A stretch of DNA of 64,000 bases from Puccinia triticina (taxonomy: Eukaryota > Basidiomycota > Pucciniomycetes > Pucciniales > Pucciniaceae), in NCBI RefSeq assembly GCF_026914185.1, contig NC_070560.1:4827501-4891500 (forward strand), read 5' to 3'. Position numbers and translations under genes: made by a program. A model generated the notes under the pieces. The model worked only from the letters and a program-made list of their open reading frames with translations, ran no database searches and was not told where the DNA came from. Positions 21,998 to 33,385 of the stretch are shown here, in pieces; within the stretch, counting starts at the first letter, position 1, and each line of letters starts with the position of its first letter.

Positions 21998-24779
21998 TCT
22001 GCTAGTCGGATGCATCCATATGACCCTCCACTGCGCTGATTTGCAGATTCATAAGAAGGGCATCCTCCGTTCTTGTTGGAGTTGAAATGGCAAAATTGAA
22101 AAAATGAAAACAGAATATACACAATCACTTTGGGAATGTATCAACTTTGCTCCGTTTGTCTTACATATCAGAATGAGGTCTGCAACAAGGACTACTATTC
22201 GGATTTGAAGCAAGAATTGAGAACAAGCTGCACGAGAGATGCAAAGCCCAAAATTCATCGTTTTCTCTACAATGCCCCGTCAGCCTCTGACCACCAGTGT
22301 CAATTTGCTGCAGTTTGCTGTTAATCTTCTCTGCAGGAGACGCTTCGGCCCGAAGAGGCTTAGTCGAGAGCAATCGCATTTGTCGGGTTAATCTGCCGAG
22401 CATGGGCAACTTAAACTAGCCGGTAATCACGTTGGTCCCGGACCCGGGTTAACAAACCTGATTGTCCAACGGGTACACGGAGTCCAGCGTACATATAGAT
22501 CTCTGTTGGGCGGAGCTTACTGTCAACGATCAACACAAGCAAGCGCAAGCAACCAGGTCGCCAAGAGGATACTCTTTCCCTTAGCCCACTTGTTTTGTAT
22601 GTAGCACCCTGACGACTCACGAGCAAGTGGTGTGTGGTACATCCGTCGTCAGAATCGACTGCAGCATATCTCGCTACAGCTACTAATGATCAAGTCTGCT
22701 CTGAGGCAGCTCCTGGCAGGTCTGCAGGAGCAGAACTCCTTAAAAGCATTGGCGACGAACATCTACTCTGTATCGTTTTTGCCTTTTTGTCCAGATCTAC
22801 TCCCGCAGTGTTTGCCTCTCCGATCATCCTGGCCTGCTTCAAGCTTTAAACATGCACACGAAACACCTGCTGAATCGGAAATCCGCAAGATAGACAAGTC
22901 GCCCCAAAGGATCAAGTCGCGAATCAACAAAAAATCACGACCTATCGCAACAGTCTCCAGCATAGCCGGGCCATCACTCCTCACACATCTCTACATCTTC
23001 GCGACAGCGATTCGAGCGACCTTGTTATCGACTTCGGGTTTGCGAGGCTCGGAGCCAAGGGTTTGAAATTTGAAATAACTGTGCGTGTTCCTTCACTTGC
23101 GGTTTCGATGTTTGGTTTTCCTCACGCCGAGCAAATCCCATTGGCTTTTTGACTTAAGAAGGCTCGAGTTTGTACTTTGACTTGCCAAAGCATATGAATT
23201 ATGTATGTAGGCTGTCTATGTTATACATACATACATACATCGGTTGGCGAGTCCATCCCAGAAGCCCTTTTGGAATACTGCACTAAAAAAAAAAAAAAAA
23301 GCCCTTTTGGCCTGAGAGGTTGCCAGGAGTTGCCCATTTGTTGAGAAATCACACCAACCTTGCTTCAGTCTCAGCTTCGGCATTTATGTAGAATGTACTC
23401 ACTCAAGGGTCGACAACCGAATTTTCAACTTCTTGAACAATACCGCATCCTACCGCATCCTCCCACGTCTTTTGAGACAAACACCCATCAGCCGAGCTGT
23501 CTACAAAACCTTCAGATCAATCGGCATCAGTTGGTCCGGACTCGGGAGAGACTGGAGAATGAGTTTGTATGGAAGCTTCACTTTCTACTTTCCAGTCTTG
23601 GACACAAATGCATATTATGTACTTGTTGAGACAAACCATGTTCAAATTTGTCTATCATCCTCATCGCTATGCACAAGCTATTCATGTGTGTGGGTATCGC
23701 CTTGACGTTATGTGTCGTTTCTGGGGCCCCTTCTTTGCGTCCATCCGTTTCGACATTTCTATTTTTCGGTGGCCTTATTTCCCGAGAGCTCTGAAAGCTT
23801 GGAAGTTGGGGGTCCCTGGAAATTCGAGACCCTGGCTTGCCGTAAAAAGGTGGTTAATGACCGCAACTGAAACAAACTCCCTCTGATTGGTCACCCCCAA
23901 GACTCACCTCATCCATCCTTTAACAGCTCGAGCTGGACCAGCGATTGACTTGGTCGACCTTGCGTGAGTTCCATTAATCCTTCCCTTTCCTCGACTTGTC
24001 GTTCTTATTAACCGGCTCAGATTTGTGAACTTGAGCATCGTGGTCGTGGTTTGTATGTCGAGTTCCGGTTGTCAGTTAAAGTCTCTACCACTCCCAGCTT
24101 TAGGTCAAATACGCTGCATTCTTTTAATCTTTGAATGGATATTGCCTTCTCGTAATCTTGATTCGAGTATGTATCAGTGTCATTTATCTGACTTGGACCC
24201 GGCCGACCATTCTACTTCCGCAACCTCTCAGACTTTGATGTGCCACTGGCAAGGGTCCCCAGAATACTCCATGATCGGTGCGAGTGCCCTCGAGAAATCA
24301 CGCCAGTCAATTGATTGCTGAGTTTGAAGCCGAGTGCTGAGTTTGATGCCCTTTCGCCGACTCGGATGCCACTGAAGACACAAATATCTTTTAACTGGCT
24401 GATCCAAGTGGTTATAGTTTCTCTACTGATTTTCACCTCAGTTATATTCTGTTTCCAAAGCATCATTTGTCTCTCAACTTCGTTCTCACCCGTTTACGCA
24501 CTTGCATTCTATTGATGTGGATTGGTCGGACTTTATTGGAGCAACTTGGCAAGATTTAGCTCTTCGAAATCTCGAGATAGATATCTTGGCATACGGCTCT
24601 TTTCAAAACAGATATCTTCACTCCCCTCTTGGCTCTGCTCGTAATCGTATCTCTCTCTTCCTGGTTTCCAATCACTGTTTCAGTTTATCCAAGCAGTTCA
24701 ATTTACATCGCTTGAACCACACAGTTAACGCTGACTAGCCTTTCATCTCGTCTGCAACTCCTCAATTATCTCATCCGTT
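21998..24779. other. Long stretch without a recognisable gene
   Basis: Several open frames of 70-145 codons occur (for example 22632-23066 and 23433-23705) but none has recognisable motifs, matching splice structure or convincing composition. A short TACA/ATAC microsatellite lies at 23222-23240 and an A-tract at 23284-23300. The last few hundred bases probably hold the promoter and leader of the gene at 24780. A small lineage-specific gene cannot be excluded. Confidence 0.4.
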
Positions 24780-26168
24780 ATGCTGCCATCCCCCAGAATC
24801 CGTCAGGACTCCCGCCCAGCGACTTTGCCGCACAAACTATCCATGGAAACTGCACCCTCAAAAAATAAAGCTATGCCACGTCTTAACTCCCTGGCCCCGG
24901 CGCAGAATGACCCCGCCCTCAGGTCCTCGTAAGTAACTCTTGGCGTATGCCCCCTCTCTGCCAGGGGATATCTCGTTTCAAGTGATCAATATAGCTGATC
25001 GACGATCTTGATCAAATCACCTCCAGCGCCCATGCTACCCATCGACCTGCGAACTCTATTGGCTCCCACGGAGCACCCCCAGGGGTCATCACTACCAAAC
25101 AACTTCAAGAGTTGCAGCACCGTCATCAAATGCAGCTAGCCCTCATCAAACAAGAAGCCCGTGAGCTAAAAGAAGAAAAGGCGTTTTTGGTGGCTCAAAA
25201 CCTGCGCTTGGAGAGGGAGCTCTGTTTACAACATCAGCCCAATGTCCATGGTATGGGAGAATCGAAAAGGGCAGACCCCGTCAGTGGATGATCTCTCCTT
25301 CATTCAACTTGTTATCCAATCCAACTGATCGAGTATTGCTTTTCTTCTACCCATTATTGTATTTGCCTAACAGTCCTCAAGGCCTTCATTCAGCCGATCG
25401 CGCTCGCATCCAAATGCGGACCTGCGAGATTCTCTTCACTCGCTCAGCTCGAATTCACCCACCTGCTCTGGCTCTTCATGTTCTTCTCACCCATGGGCCT
25501 CCTCAGGTGGACCGACCACGCCTAGCTCACTCTCGCCACGATCACGTCACTCTCGCAACGCGAGTTCAGCAAGCCTTGCCGTTCCAGCTTCTCATGCTCC
25601 GCCGCCTATGTCTCGACCTATGTCCCGCCGACCTTCGTTCAGCAGTGCCGGTCCCCCAGCGACGTGTGCGCCCGACCCAGCCTTGCTCCTTCAACGTTTG
25701 CGATTAGCCGACCGACAACAAAAGCTAGCACACTCCCAAAACGTGCTCCATCCCTTGCGCCCTCTCTCCGTGGCCTCGAACGTCTGCGAAGAAGCTCGCC
25801 CGCGGTCTTCTCGCTCAAATCCCGGCTCTAGAGGCGTCAGTCGTCGCAATTCTCTTTCAGGTAGCGGTAATGATCAACCTCTGAAGGGAATCTTAAAGCC
25901 GTCCACGCCGATCAGGCCTGTCTCCTCCTGCTCGAACACAATTGTTGGGCCACCTACTCGACCACCCACCCGCCCATCGACAGGCATTGGTTACTATCTC
26001 GACGAAGCTTACGATTCCATAACCCGCCCCAGTGGTCAGCGCTCAACCTCTTGCATCTATAATCAACAGCCCCATCACAATAGCATACCGAGTCACAGGA
26101 GTCGTCGAGGAAGCTTAGACGTCCACACTGGCGAACGCCCAAACCCTAATCATGGTTGCCACTGTTAA
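24780..26168 (+). CDS. Ser/Pro/Arg-rich protein with a short coiled coil
   Basis: Three exons: 24780-24928, 25027-25279, 25374-26168, giving 398 residues. Intron 1 (gtaagt...cctccag) and intron 2 (gtcagt...cctaacag) keep the frame. Exon 2 encodes a charged helix (KQLQELQHRHQMQLALIKQ then EARELKEEKAFLVAQNLRL), a likely coiled coil at about residues 72-118. The rest is low-complexity and disordered, rich in S, P and R, with basophilic-kinase-like sites (SRRPSFSS, SRRNSLSGS, SRRGSLDV) and KGILKPSTP, a KGILK-type motif seen in some fungal cytoskeletal or cell-polarity regulators. The protein ends CHC. No catalytic domain, signal peptide or membrane segment. A regulatory or scaffolding role fits the composition but is inferred; an additional 5' exon is possible. 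Confidence 0.75.
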
Positions 26169-27936
26169 TATCATCCTATCCGTAGAAAGAGAGTTACCTC
26201 AAATATATAGAATCCGGCAGCTTTATCAAGATTTAGTATCTCTGTACTGTGCCTAGTTATTGTGAGTGATAGTCAATGGACTGACTGAATACAACTGACT
26301 CATCTCGTTTTGTAAAGATAACAAAAGTCCAAAAACAAACGTGAAGAAACACACAGTTTGGTCCTTACTCGTTTTTCAGAATATACATCGCATTTTGTTA
26401 TTTAGACTGAAGAAAATCAATAAACTACCTAGATATTGTACATAGAATCTTTTGTTGAACTGATCATTGATTAATGAACGTGTGATAAGTCAATATTTTC
26501 GAGGCCATGTCCATTGTCAATGAGGTTAAAAAGTGGCCTCAGTCTCAAGCCGGAGGAATGCGTCTGTGAACAGAAGCATCAAGGAGTGTACATGAGATAC
26601 TCCTCTCGAGTGGATTAAGATGGCTAGATAATCTGCACATGGGAAAGATGAATTGTGTGTAAACAAATGAATGGCTGGAAAAATCCCCGCCGCAATAAAC
26701 ACCGTGGCTCGTGCGTGGGTCATATTTTCTGAAATAAAAAGCAAGCCCCGAAGGACAACACTTTGCAGCATGGCCCTATGCTCAGGCGCCAGGACCTGCT
26801 CTCCGGGGAGGATTGCTCCCGAAGAACTGCCAGACCGGCTCAGCCAGGGGAATGCCTGCCGAGTCCCGAGTCCGGCAAACAAGTCACGGGCCTGCTCGGC
26901 CAGAGGATCCCCTCTCGCTAAGCAGGCCAACAGCCTTTCTACCGCGAGGATTTCCTGTTCACGAACAGGCCAACAGCCTTCTTGGGCGAGCGGGTCGGCA
27001 AGCTTCGTTTCCCGTACCGGTCTAACCTCAGAGAGCGCCTCTCAGTCCCACGAAAGGACAGGCTATGTGGTCTTTTTTTTAATCGCTCATCTCAGTGGGT
27101 GTGCTCCGCCTATCAGTTCCTTAAGAGAGGGGTGAAGCTATCAGGAGGTGTTCAGGAGAGGCAGTCTTGCTCTGACCGCAGGGCGAGGTCGACGGCTGCC
27201 CATTGAGAACTGCCTTGACCAGATAGGATTCCAGCCCCATGATCTGGACTCTGGGTCTTTAATCCCCGAGCGGTGTTTGTATCACTCATACCAAATGACT
27301 ATTCCGAGCGAAGCCCCGGCGGGTGACTCCGCCCGGTCACTCGCGCCGAATACATAGTATCAAAGCAAGTCCATTATGGACCAGGACAGCACTGAGAGTG
27401 TCCGCAAAGGTTGTTACAAAGTATGGTGAAGTTGAATTCATAGGACTTTGCTCTCCCGCCGCGCCCGGCTTTGGCAAGTCCAACCCGGGCAACCCGCCGG
27501 TTCCGTCACATGCAGCTGCCCGGTCGCCTGATCGAGAACTCCATAAACGGCCAAGGCACAAATCGCAGGGAACTTTCCTGGGCATCTCTGCTCTTTTCCG
27601 GCTGGCCGGTGTTGAATTGCCCAGAAGGGCTATGCATATATCCAATCAATCGTTGGAGCATACGTCAGCCAAATTCGATCGAGAACAGTAAGACTGAAAA
27701 TGATAAAGTGGTCTGCTCTTGATCAACACAAGCAGATCTCCGATCCTTTTTGTACTACTCTTTAAGTCTCCCCTCCTCTTTCTTCACCGCTGCCCTCGCC
27801 CTCGCCCTCCCCAACCATCAACAACCAAAACAATAATAATCCATCCCGCCTCCATACCGCCCACTTAGCGGCATCCCCCTCCCTCCCCATTGCCAAGCAG
27901 TCGCCAGTTTTCCAGACACCCGACAGCCTGTTGACC
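26169..27936. other. Intergenic region, no supported gene
   Basis: Overlapping frames at 26526-27135 on both strands have no recognisable features and contain internal short repeats (caggccaacagcctt twice near 26923-26983). A GC-rich inverted segment lies at 27308-27350 (gtgactccgcccggtcac). The pyrimidine-rich run 27755-27935 directly before the next ATG is a typical fungal core promoter and leader. Confidence 0.45.
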
Positions 27937-28663
27937 ATGTCTACTACTGCTACCCCCGCTCACCACCAGAGTACTCTGCACAGGATCATTCTTCCTATCC
28001 TCTTTTCGCTTGCGCTGTTATTCTCGGTCATCCAGTTCATAATCACTGCCGTCCTCGTCCATGATTACGACGACCATGGCTATCCTAGCGGCAGCCACCG
28101 TGACAGGTAACCCTACTTCCACTCTCCAAGCTACGGTCAGCTGCAGTGCGTGACCCTCATGCTGACTGTTTCTTGTTCGTCTTCATAGGCTCCGTTTCCT
28201 CCTGTTCACCTCGTGCTGGTCCTTGCTCTTCTTACCGATCTACCTTTTCGCCAACTTGAGACTTCTCGGCCATGTCCTTTCGTCCGTCGCCTCCAACCTC
28301 GGGTTCATCGCGTTAACCTGGCTCTTTTGGTTGTGCGCTGCTGCCTCCTGGACCGACGTCTTGGGTGGCACCGTACAATGCGGCGATCTGTTCCTCAACA
28401 ATCAAGTCATCGACATCAGCGTGCCGTACTGCGGGGCTTCGAGAGCTGTTCAGGCATTCGCCTGGATGCTATGTGAGTCATTCGCACTGCGTCACGAGTG
28501 TCTCGTAGCACCAATCTAATCAACTCTATTTTTTTCTCCATTAGGGCTCCTCTTCTCGGCTGCGTTGATATACATCACCACCGTGGCATTCCGGGCCAAA
28601 TCTCACTCGTCCGGTCTCACGGGTCCGATGCGCCAAGTTCCGGCGGCCACCTCCGCCGCATAA
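27937..28663 (+). CDS. MARVEL-like four-helix membrane protein
   Basis: Three exons (27937-28106, 28189-28472, 28545-28663) give 190 residues. Introns of 82 and 72 nt have donors gtaacc and gtgagt and acceptors catag and ttag. Four hydrophobic helices are seen: residues about 17-41 (ILPILFSLALLFSVIQF), 60-78, 92-108 (FIALTWLFWLCAAASW) and 150-172. The third helix is followed by DVLGG and a loop with two cysteines (VQCGDLF, VPYCGAS), the pattern of fungal MARVEL/Nce102-type proteins. These sit in the plasma membrane or vesicles and organise membrane domains. The assignment rests on topology and loop motifs, not on a search. The Pyr-rich leader before the ATG supports the start. Confidence 0.75.
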
Positions 28664-28762
28664 TCAACTTCAAAGATTCAGCAGTCGAGGACTTCGATAC
28701 CATCCATCAGTCTTTCCACTCCGTCTTGCACGTCATTTTTTCATCTTTTCCCATGCAGCACA

Positions 28763-28945
28763 TTTATCCCAGTTTTTTGTAAGAACTTCGCAAAAAAAAG
28801 AAACACTGCGTTTGTAGCCTTGATGCAAGCGTGTGTCTGCCACTCAAAATCTTTGTTGTAAATCACCAAGCATGTTCATGTAATCCACAGTCCTACCTTT
28901 TCATCGCTTTGTTATACTGGAGGGTTTGTGAGTTTGGTAATAGTT
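28763..28945 (+). repeat. 3'-flank duplication, copy 1
   Basis: atcccagttttttgt, then tttgtagccttgatg, ttgttgtaaatca and catcgctttgtt follow in the same order as in 31690-31885, with scattered substitutions and indels. It lies just beyond the MARVEL gene. Confidence 0.65.
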
Positions 28946-29197
28946 TCCCAATGTGCAACTACATGTACACTCTAAACACTCCTGTTACGGGAAGATCCTC
29001 TCAGATACTCTCTTCATGATGACTGAAAAGTGTGTCATTAATCTTTAGTCTTTGGACTACATATTCAACAAGGCAAGATGAAATCTACAATCCTAAATAC
29101 CTGATGGGTAAGAGAAAAGGAGAATAATGCGTGACCCCTAGACAATAATTGAAATACAAGAAATATTGATTGGATTACATGAAACTGCATTAGCTGA

Positions 29198-31279
29198 TTA
29201 TCTTGTCAACCTGGTAGTCTGGCCTGCTAACTACGTCAAGAAACAATGTGGTAATCAGTCTGTTGGGATCATCGTACCCACGCTACCAATCAATACAACA
29301 TACCTATTTGGTCATGTGATGGAAGTGTCTTCCAAGAAATGTATCTTTCATCAAGAGCTGAGTAGGCAAAGGCAAAGACATTATTGAATAATTCTTTGAC
29401 AGTCCTTGAAGGCACTGTGTTGACATCAAACGAATCGTGGAAAATTCCTCCCCTACACTTGACCATCCAATGCCCCACATAGCTCCAGAGGAGTTGAGGA
29501 AATGTATCGTGACCACGAAGTCTCTGTCCCACGATCCGTTCGTAGATCTTTTTGTACTCTTTGTACTGTGGATGTCTTCCAAACTTCTCGCCATTGACCA
29601 TCTTTGTCAATTTGTTGAAGCATTCGCGAGCCTTGTCTAGTTCAATTGTCAGGGTGACTTCCTCCTCTCTCGGGACAATCGAGCATATGATCTCAACATA
29701 AAATAGGTAGAGAGGGAAGAGGGTCTTGATGTGATTGAAACCTGCAAAGTGGAGTTGATTGAGATCTTCTGTGAAGTCTATCCCAGTTTCGTCTAACCAA
29801 CGTTGATACCAATACTGACGACGAGCCGAAAACTCATCCTTTTTGTTTAAAAATCTTTTTTTTCCTTATCTTGCGAAGGTCCTTGCCGCTGCCATTGCGA
29901 CCCAGGAGGTACATGGAATGGGTATGGATGAATTCTTTCTGAGGGATGACGAGCCGGAGGTTGAGGGTCTTCTTTGCGAGCTCTCCCAGGAGCTTATGTA
30001 TCTCATTCTGTTGGATGAGATCTGTTGGATCAACAGGGGCAAAGAGTGTCCAATCAATCACTAGTCTTCCCGTTGGAGGTAACGGTTCAGAGAGCTGTGG
30101 TCGTTGGATGACGGAGTTCCGAACGAGCGGGAAAGGATTTAATACGTGCGAACGGATTCTGTCGTGCTGTGGCTTGACCGACAAAGGAGATGGGGTGAGT
30201 AGGCTGGGTTGTAAGCTGGGTTCGACGCGCTGCCGCTTATGAGGAGCTCTTTCATCGGCTGCGGAGGTTATGTCCGAGGAGGGCAGGAAGCTATGGTCTG
30301 AGACGGCGGGTACGTATGACTGACCAGCGCCCGCGATGGTATGAGTATGACTTTCCAATACATGTGGCACACCAGAATGTGCCTGTGAAGCCCCTGCCGC
30401 CGCGAGGCCATTCCAGCCTGGTGTTCCGCCTACGAGGCGCTCTACAAGGTCGTCGAGGTTCCAAATGTCCCGGAACCCGGTTCCAAAAAAATCGCCGGGG
30501 TCAGACGACATGTCCTGCCCATGAGCCAGGGACTCAGCGGGACGTTCTTCAGTAGCAGTTTCGGCAGGATGGTACTGATAGTCTGGTAGGAGGTAGTTGT
30601 GCTTGAGCGGCAAAGGATTTGGGATGAGCAAGCTGGGTCCGACACGCTTCCGCTTATGATGATGTCTTTGATCGGCTCCGGAGTTTATGTCGGAAGAGGG
30701 CGGAAAGCTATGTTCTGAAAGGGCGGGTGCGTCTGACTGACCAGCGCCCGCGATGGTATGACTATGGCTATCCAGTCCATGCGGCACACCAGAATGTGCC
30801 TGTGAAGCCCCTTCCGCCGCGAGGCCATTCCAGCCTGCTGTTCCGCCTGCCAGGCGCGCTACAAGGTCGTCGAGGTTCAGAATGTTCCGGAACCCGGTCC
30901 CAAAAAAATCGCCGGGGTCAGACGGCGGCATGCCCTGCCCATGAGCTAGGGACTCAGCGGGACGTTCTTCAGTAGCAGTTTCGGCAAGGTGACAGTTTGT
31001 TAGGGGGGAGTCGTGGCTAGCTGAAGGGCCGGCTGGAAGGCCGACCGGGTGTAAAAGATTGGCTGAGGATGGTTGATAGTGATCAGCTTGTCTAGCCGCC
31101 CCGGCCGTCGATGAACCAGCGGCAGGGATGATACGGCCGAGGTCGAACAAGTCTTCGGCCCCCTCGCCGCGTGTTTCCGAGTTTAGTGCTTCCATCGGCT
31201 CGCACCCGCTGAGGAAGAATATCGCCACGAGAAGACTGAGCAGCTGAATGCCTCTGCCAGAGTGGATTTTCAGAGCCAT
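29198..31279 (-). CDS. Secreted repeat protein, family copy 1 (one-base frameshift)
   Basis: Exon 1 is 31279-29304 and a 26-bp last exon is 29223-29198, with an 80-nt intron (gtatgt...ttagcag). The N-terminus is a signal peptide (GIQLLSLLVAIFFLSG). Two modules of about 135 residues follow, each with ERPAESLAHGQ, DPGDFFGTGF, LDDLV, ASQAHSGVPH and AGAGQS, each ending in a basic cluster (HHHKRKRVG, PHKRQRVE) resembling a nuclear localisation signal. The C-terminal domain begins near YWYQRWLDETGIDF and includes FPLYLFYVEIICSIVPR and VKELFNNVFAFAYSAL. A T8 tract at 29856-29863 holds one base too many: without it the frame is open for about 666 residues and matches the paralogues. It is thus a recent pseudogene or a homopolymer error. 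Function unknown; a host-directed nuclear effector is inferred. Confidence 0.75.
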
Positions 31280-31689
31280 GGTCGATGTGGATGACTAGCC
31301 GCTTCAACCTCGTCGTGTTCCTAGAAACTGATCGGGGACCAAAGACGGTATGGACTCGTCAGCAGCCCAAGTTCCTCTGAAGCAAACTCTCACAAATCTC
31401 CTCAATGCACCCCACAGACAAAATTGCGTTTCAGGACTTTAGCAAACTACTGTAACTGCAAATCATCTTCCCCTGGCCCTGGGTGAGCTCCGACTCCTCC
31501 CGGTAAAGGTCGATTCCAGCAAGGATCCGGTAAAACCCGGCTGGATTCCGGATACTCCCAGGGAGGGTTTGGAAGTTCAGACCGCTGGGCAGGAGCCGGA
31601 ATGGGTCAAAGTGGCCGGGTCCTTTGCGAGTTCCAGTGCTACGATTAGGGGAACTTGACTCAAGTCCCTCCAAGCAGGCCTATAACCCG
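31280..31689. other. Upstream region conserved with paralogue copy 3
   Basis: gtcgatgtg right before the ATG, aaaattgcgtttcaggactt near 31420-31440 and ggtgagctccgac near 31484 recur upstream of copy 3 (54130-54375) in the same order. The duplicated unit therefore includes promoter and leader. ctcgtcgtg...agaaact is shared with copy 2. Confidence 0.55.
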
Positions 31690-31885
31690 CACAGTTATCC
31701 CAGTTTTTTGTCTCAGGAACATGGCAAAGAAAGGAGAATGATGCACTGTAATGTATTTGTAGCCTTGATGTCTGTGTGTGACTGTCACTGAAAATCTCGG
31801 TTGTAAATCATCCAGTACATATGTTTGTGTAATCAACAGGCTTATCTCTCCATTGCTTTGTTGTAGCCAAGGGCTTGTGAGTTGG
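31690..31885 (+). repeat. 3'-flank duplication, copy 2
   Basis: Direct repeat of 28763-28945, showing atcccagttttttgt, tttgtagccttgatg, ggttgtaaatca and ccattgctttgttgtagcc. It lies upstream of secreted copy 1, so the two copies bracket that gene. Confidence 0.65.
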
Positions 31886-31957
31886 GGTTTACTGAAAAGA
31901 GTGCCCAAAAGGAAAGGAGTTCTACACTATCCACTTCGGCTGTTGCTCTCACCTGGT

Positions 31958-31998
31958 ACTTGCTGCGGGCCACTGTGCGGCAGTTTCCCGCAGCAAGT
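31958..31998. repeat. 12-bp-stem hairpin
   Basis: acttgctgcggg and cccgcagcaagt form a perfect 12-bp stem around a 17-nt loop. It lies about 280 bp beyond the 3' end of the Crypton recombinase gene; whether it belongs to that element is unknown. Confidence 0.55.
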
Positions 31999-32271
31999 GT
32001 GGGAAGTGAGCCAGCAAGGATGATTCCTTTGCTGACCCCGACCAGGGAAGAGAAAGAGGTCTGAAGGTTTCTATTCCCGGCAAACATCAGAAAGTGGGGG
32101 TTCAGGCGCAAGCCCACAAACTCAGGGTTTTGGGAGAGCCTGAGCCGCGCGTGAACACCCTACACTCTCAGAAAAACCGGAGAAAAAAAAAAGGAAACCG
32201 AAGAAAAAACCCGGAAACCACAGAAACACTTCATTCTAACTCTTCCCTGTCCTTCCCTGCGTTTAGCAAAA

Positions 32272-33296
32272 TTGCCTCGGACCGCCGCACGTCGGCTGGA
32301 CTGTATGGGCGTATGTACAGCTTGTAACACGCTGAAGACCAACGGCCCAAAATGCGGATGTCACCCGTCGACATTACCAGGGCGAATCGGAGCGAGGCCC
32401 CCTCCCACGCGGAAGCTGTGTCCCAAACCGCTAGCGTGCCCGTTGGTCGTTAGCGTTCCTTGTATGCGTGAGACGACCTCGCGCCTTGTCAGGTGAAACC
32501 TGCAGCCGCCGGACTGATACCCGAAAAGGGAAGTCCTGGCCGTGCCGACTTCCGGCAGGCGTCGTCTTATGGCCTTCACCGGATATAGGATCCCCTTCTG
32601 TGCGGTCGAGACGATCAATTGAGGGTGACCCGGCGCTGCTGTCTTTGCCGACCTGACCGTCAGCGTCGCCACCTCCCCCAGAGAGGGGTCGGTAGAGAAA
32701 GCCACATCCGAAGTCAACAAGGAGGAGGCGTAGGGGAGGGCACCAGATCTCGCAGAGTATGTGAGTTCTGTCAAGCGTGCCAGACCCCAGAACACGACAA
32801 TGGCCAAACCCGCCACCGCTCTATCGAAATTGTTGCCCCCGAGGCGTAAATTCGCCACCGCGACGAGTTGCCACAACATCACCGCGGGTTTGGGCGGAGT
32901 CTTGGACAGCGAGGCGTCCAAGCGAGCGGACGATTTCGGAATCAGGTCGATCCTGTCGCTAGAACCAGTGGGGAAGGTTGCTGCGTGGAAAGTGTGCCAC
33001 GCCTTTAGCCCGCAGAGGTATTTCTTTACCGTCGAAGAGTTGATTTGCCCTTTACTCGCCGAGTATGCGTTGCGGCCGGCCCAAACACAGAACCGTTCGA
33101 GGGCGTTAGACGACACGGGCATCTCTGTCAGTGGCTCGCCCGTGAGCGCGCAGAAAGACTTAAATTTCTTCACGGCACAGTTGTAACTTTGCAGGGTGGA
33201 TTCTTTCCAACCCCCAAGCAAAACGAGGTCGGCCAAGGAGGGTGTGCGCGCCACGGAGCCGTTGGTGAAGAAGTCACAAAACTTGAACAGTAACAT
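32272..33296 (-). pseudogene. Crypton-type tyrosine recombinase, frameshifted
   Basis: From ATG 33296 the frame encodes an N-terminal helical (core-binding-like) domain with LERFCVWAGRNAYSAS and YLCGLKAWHTFHAATFP, then a catalytic domain with WGLARLTELTY (first Arg), and GLGHSFRVGG (His-x-x-Arg). At a G-run in 32393-32403 the frame slips; the displaced frame gives TGDIRILGRWSSACYKLYI, which carries the catalytic Tyr, down to about 32272. The residue set is that of a tyrosine recombinase and the overall form fits fungal Cryptons, which excise and integrate through site-specific recombination without RT. Element ends were not determined. DIRS-type elements also have such recombinases, but no RT is linked here. 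Confidence 0.78.
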
Positions 33297-33385
33297 GGAG
33301 GGCGCTTATGAGCCCAGCATAAAGAGCTCTTAGGTCCGTAGGAAATCCGAACGATAACGAATAGAGAACTATCTCACTTTGCACC

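Noticed and set aside
26526..27135. Overlapping genes of 134 and 154 codons on opposite strands
   Set aside because: Neither shows motifs or conserved structure, and both cross short internal repeats. Left uncalled.
27250..27360. A possible tRNA-like GC-rich fold
   Set aside because: Inverted GC-rich segments are present but there is no acceptor stem, no TTCRANNC box in the right place and no anticodon arm.
30316..30975. Plus-strand frames antisense to secreted copy 1, repeated at copy 2
   Set aside because: They mirror the duplicated modules of the minus-strand gene, which has the signal peptide, splice sites and paralogue conservation.
31958..31998. A rho-independent terminator
   Set aside because: The hairpin lacks a T-run and the genome is fungal, where such terminators do not apply.
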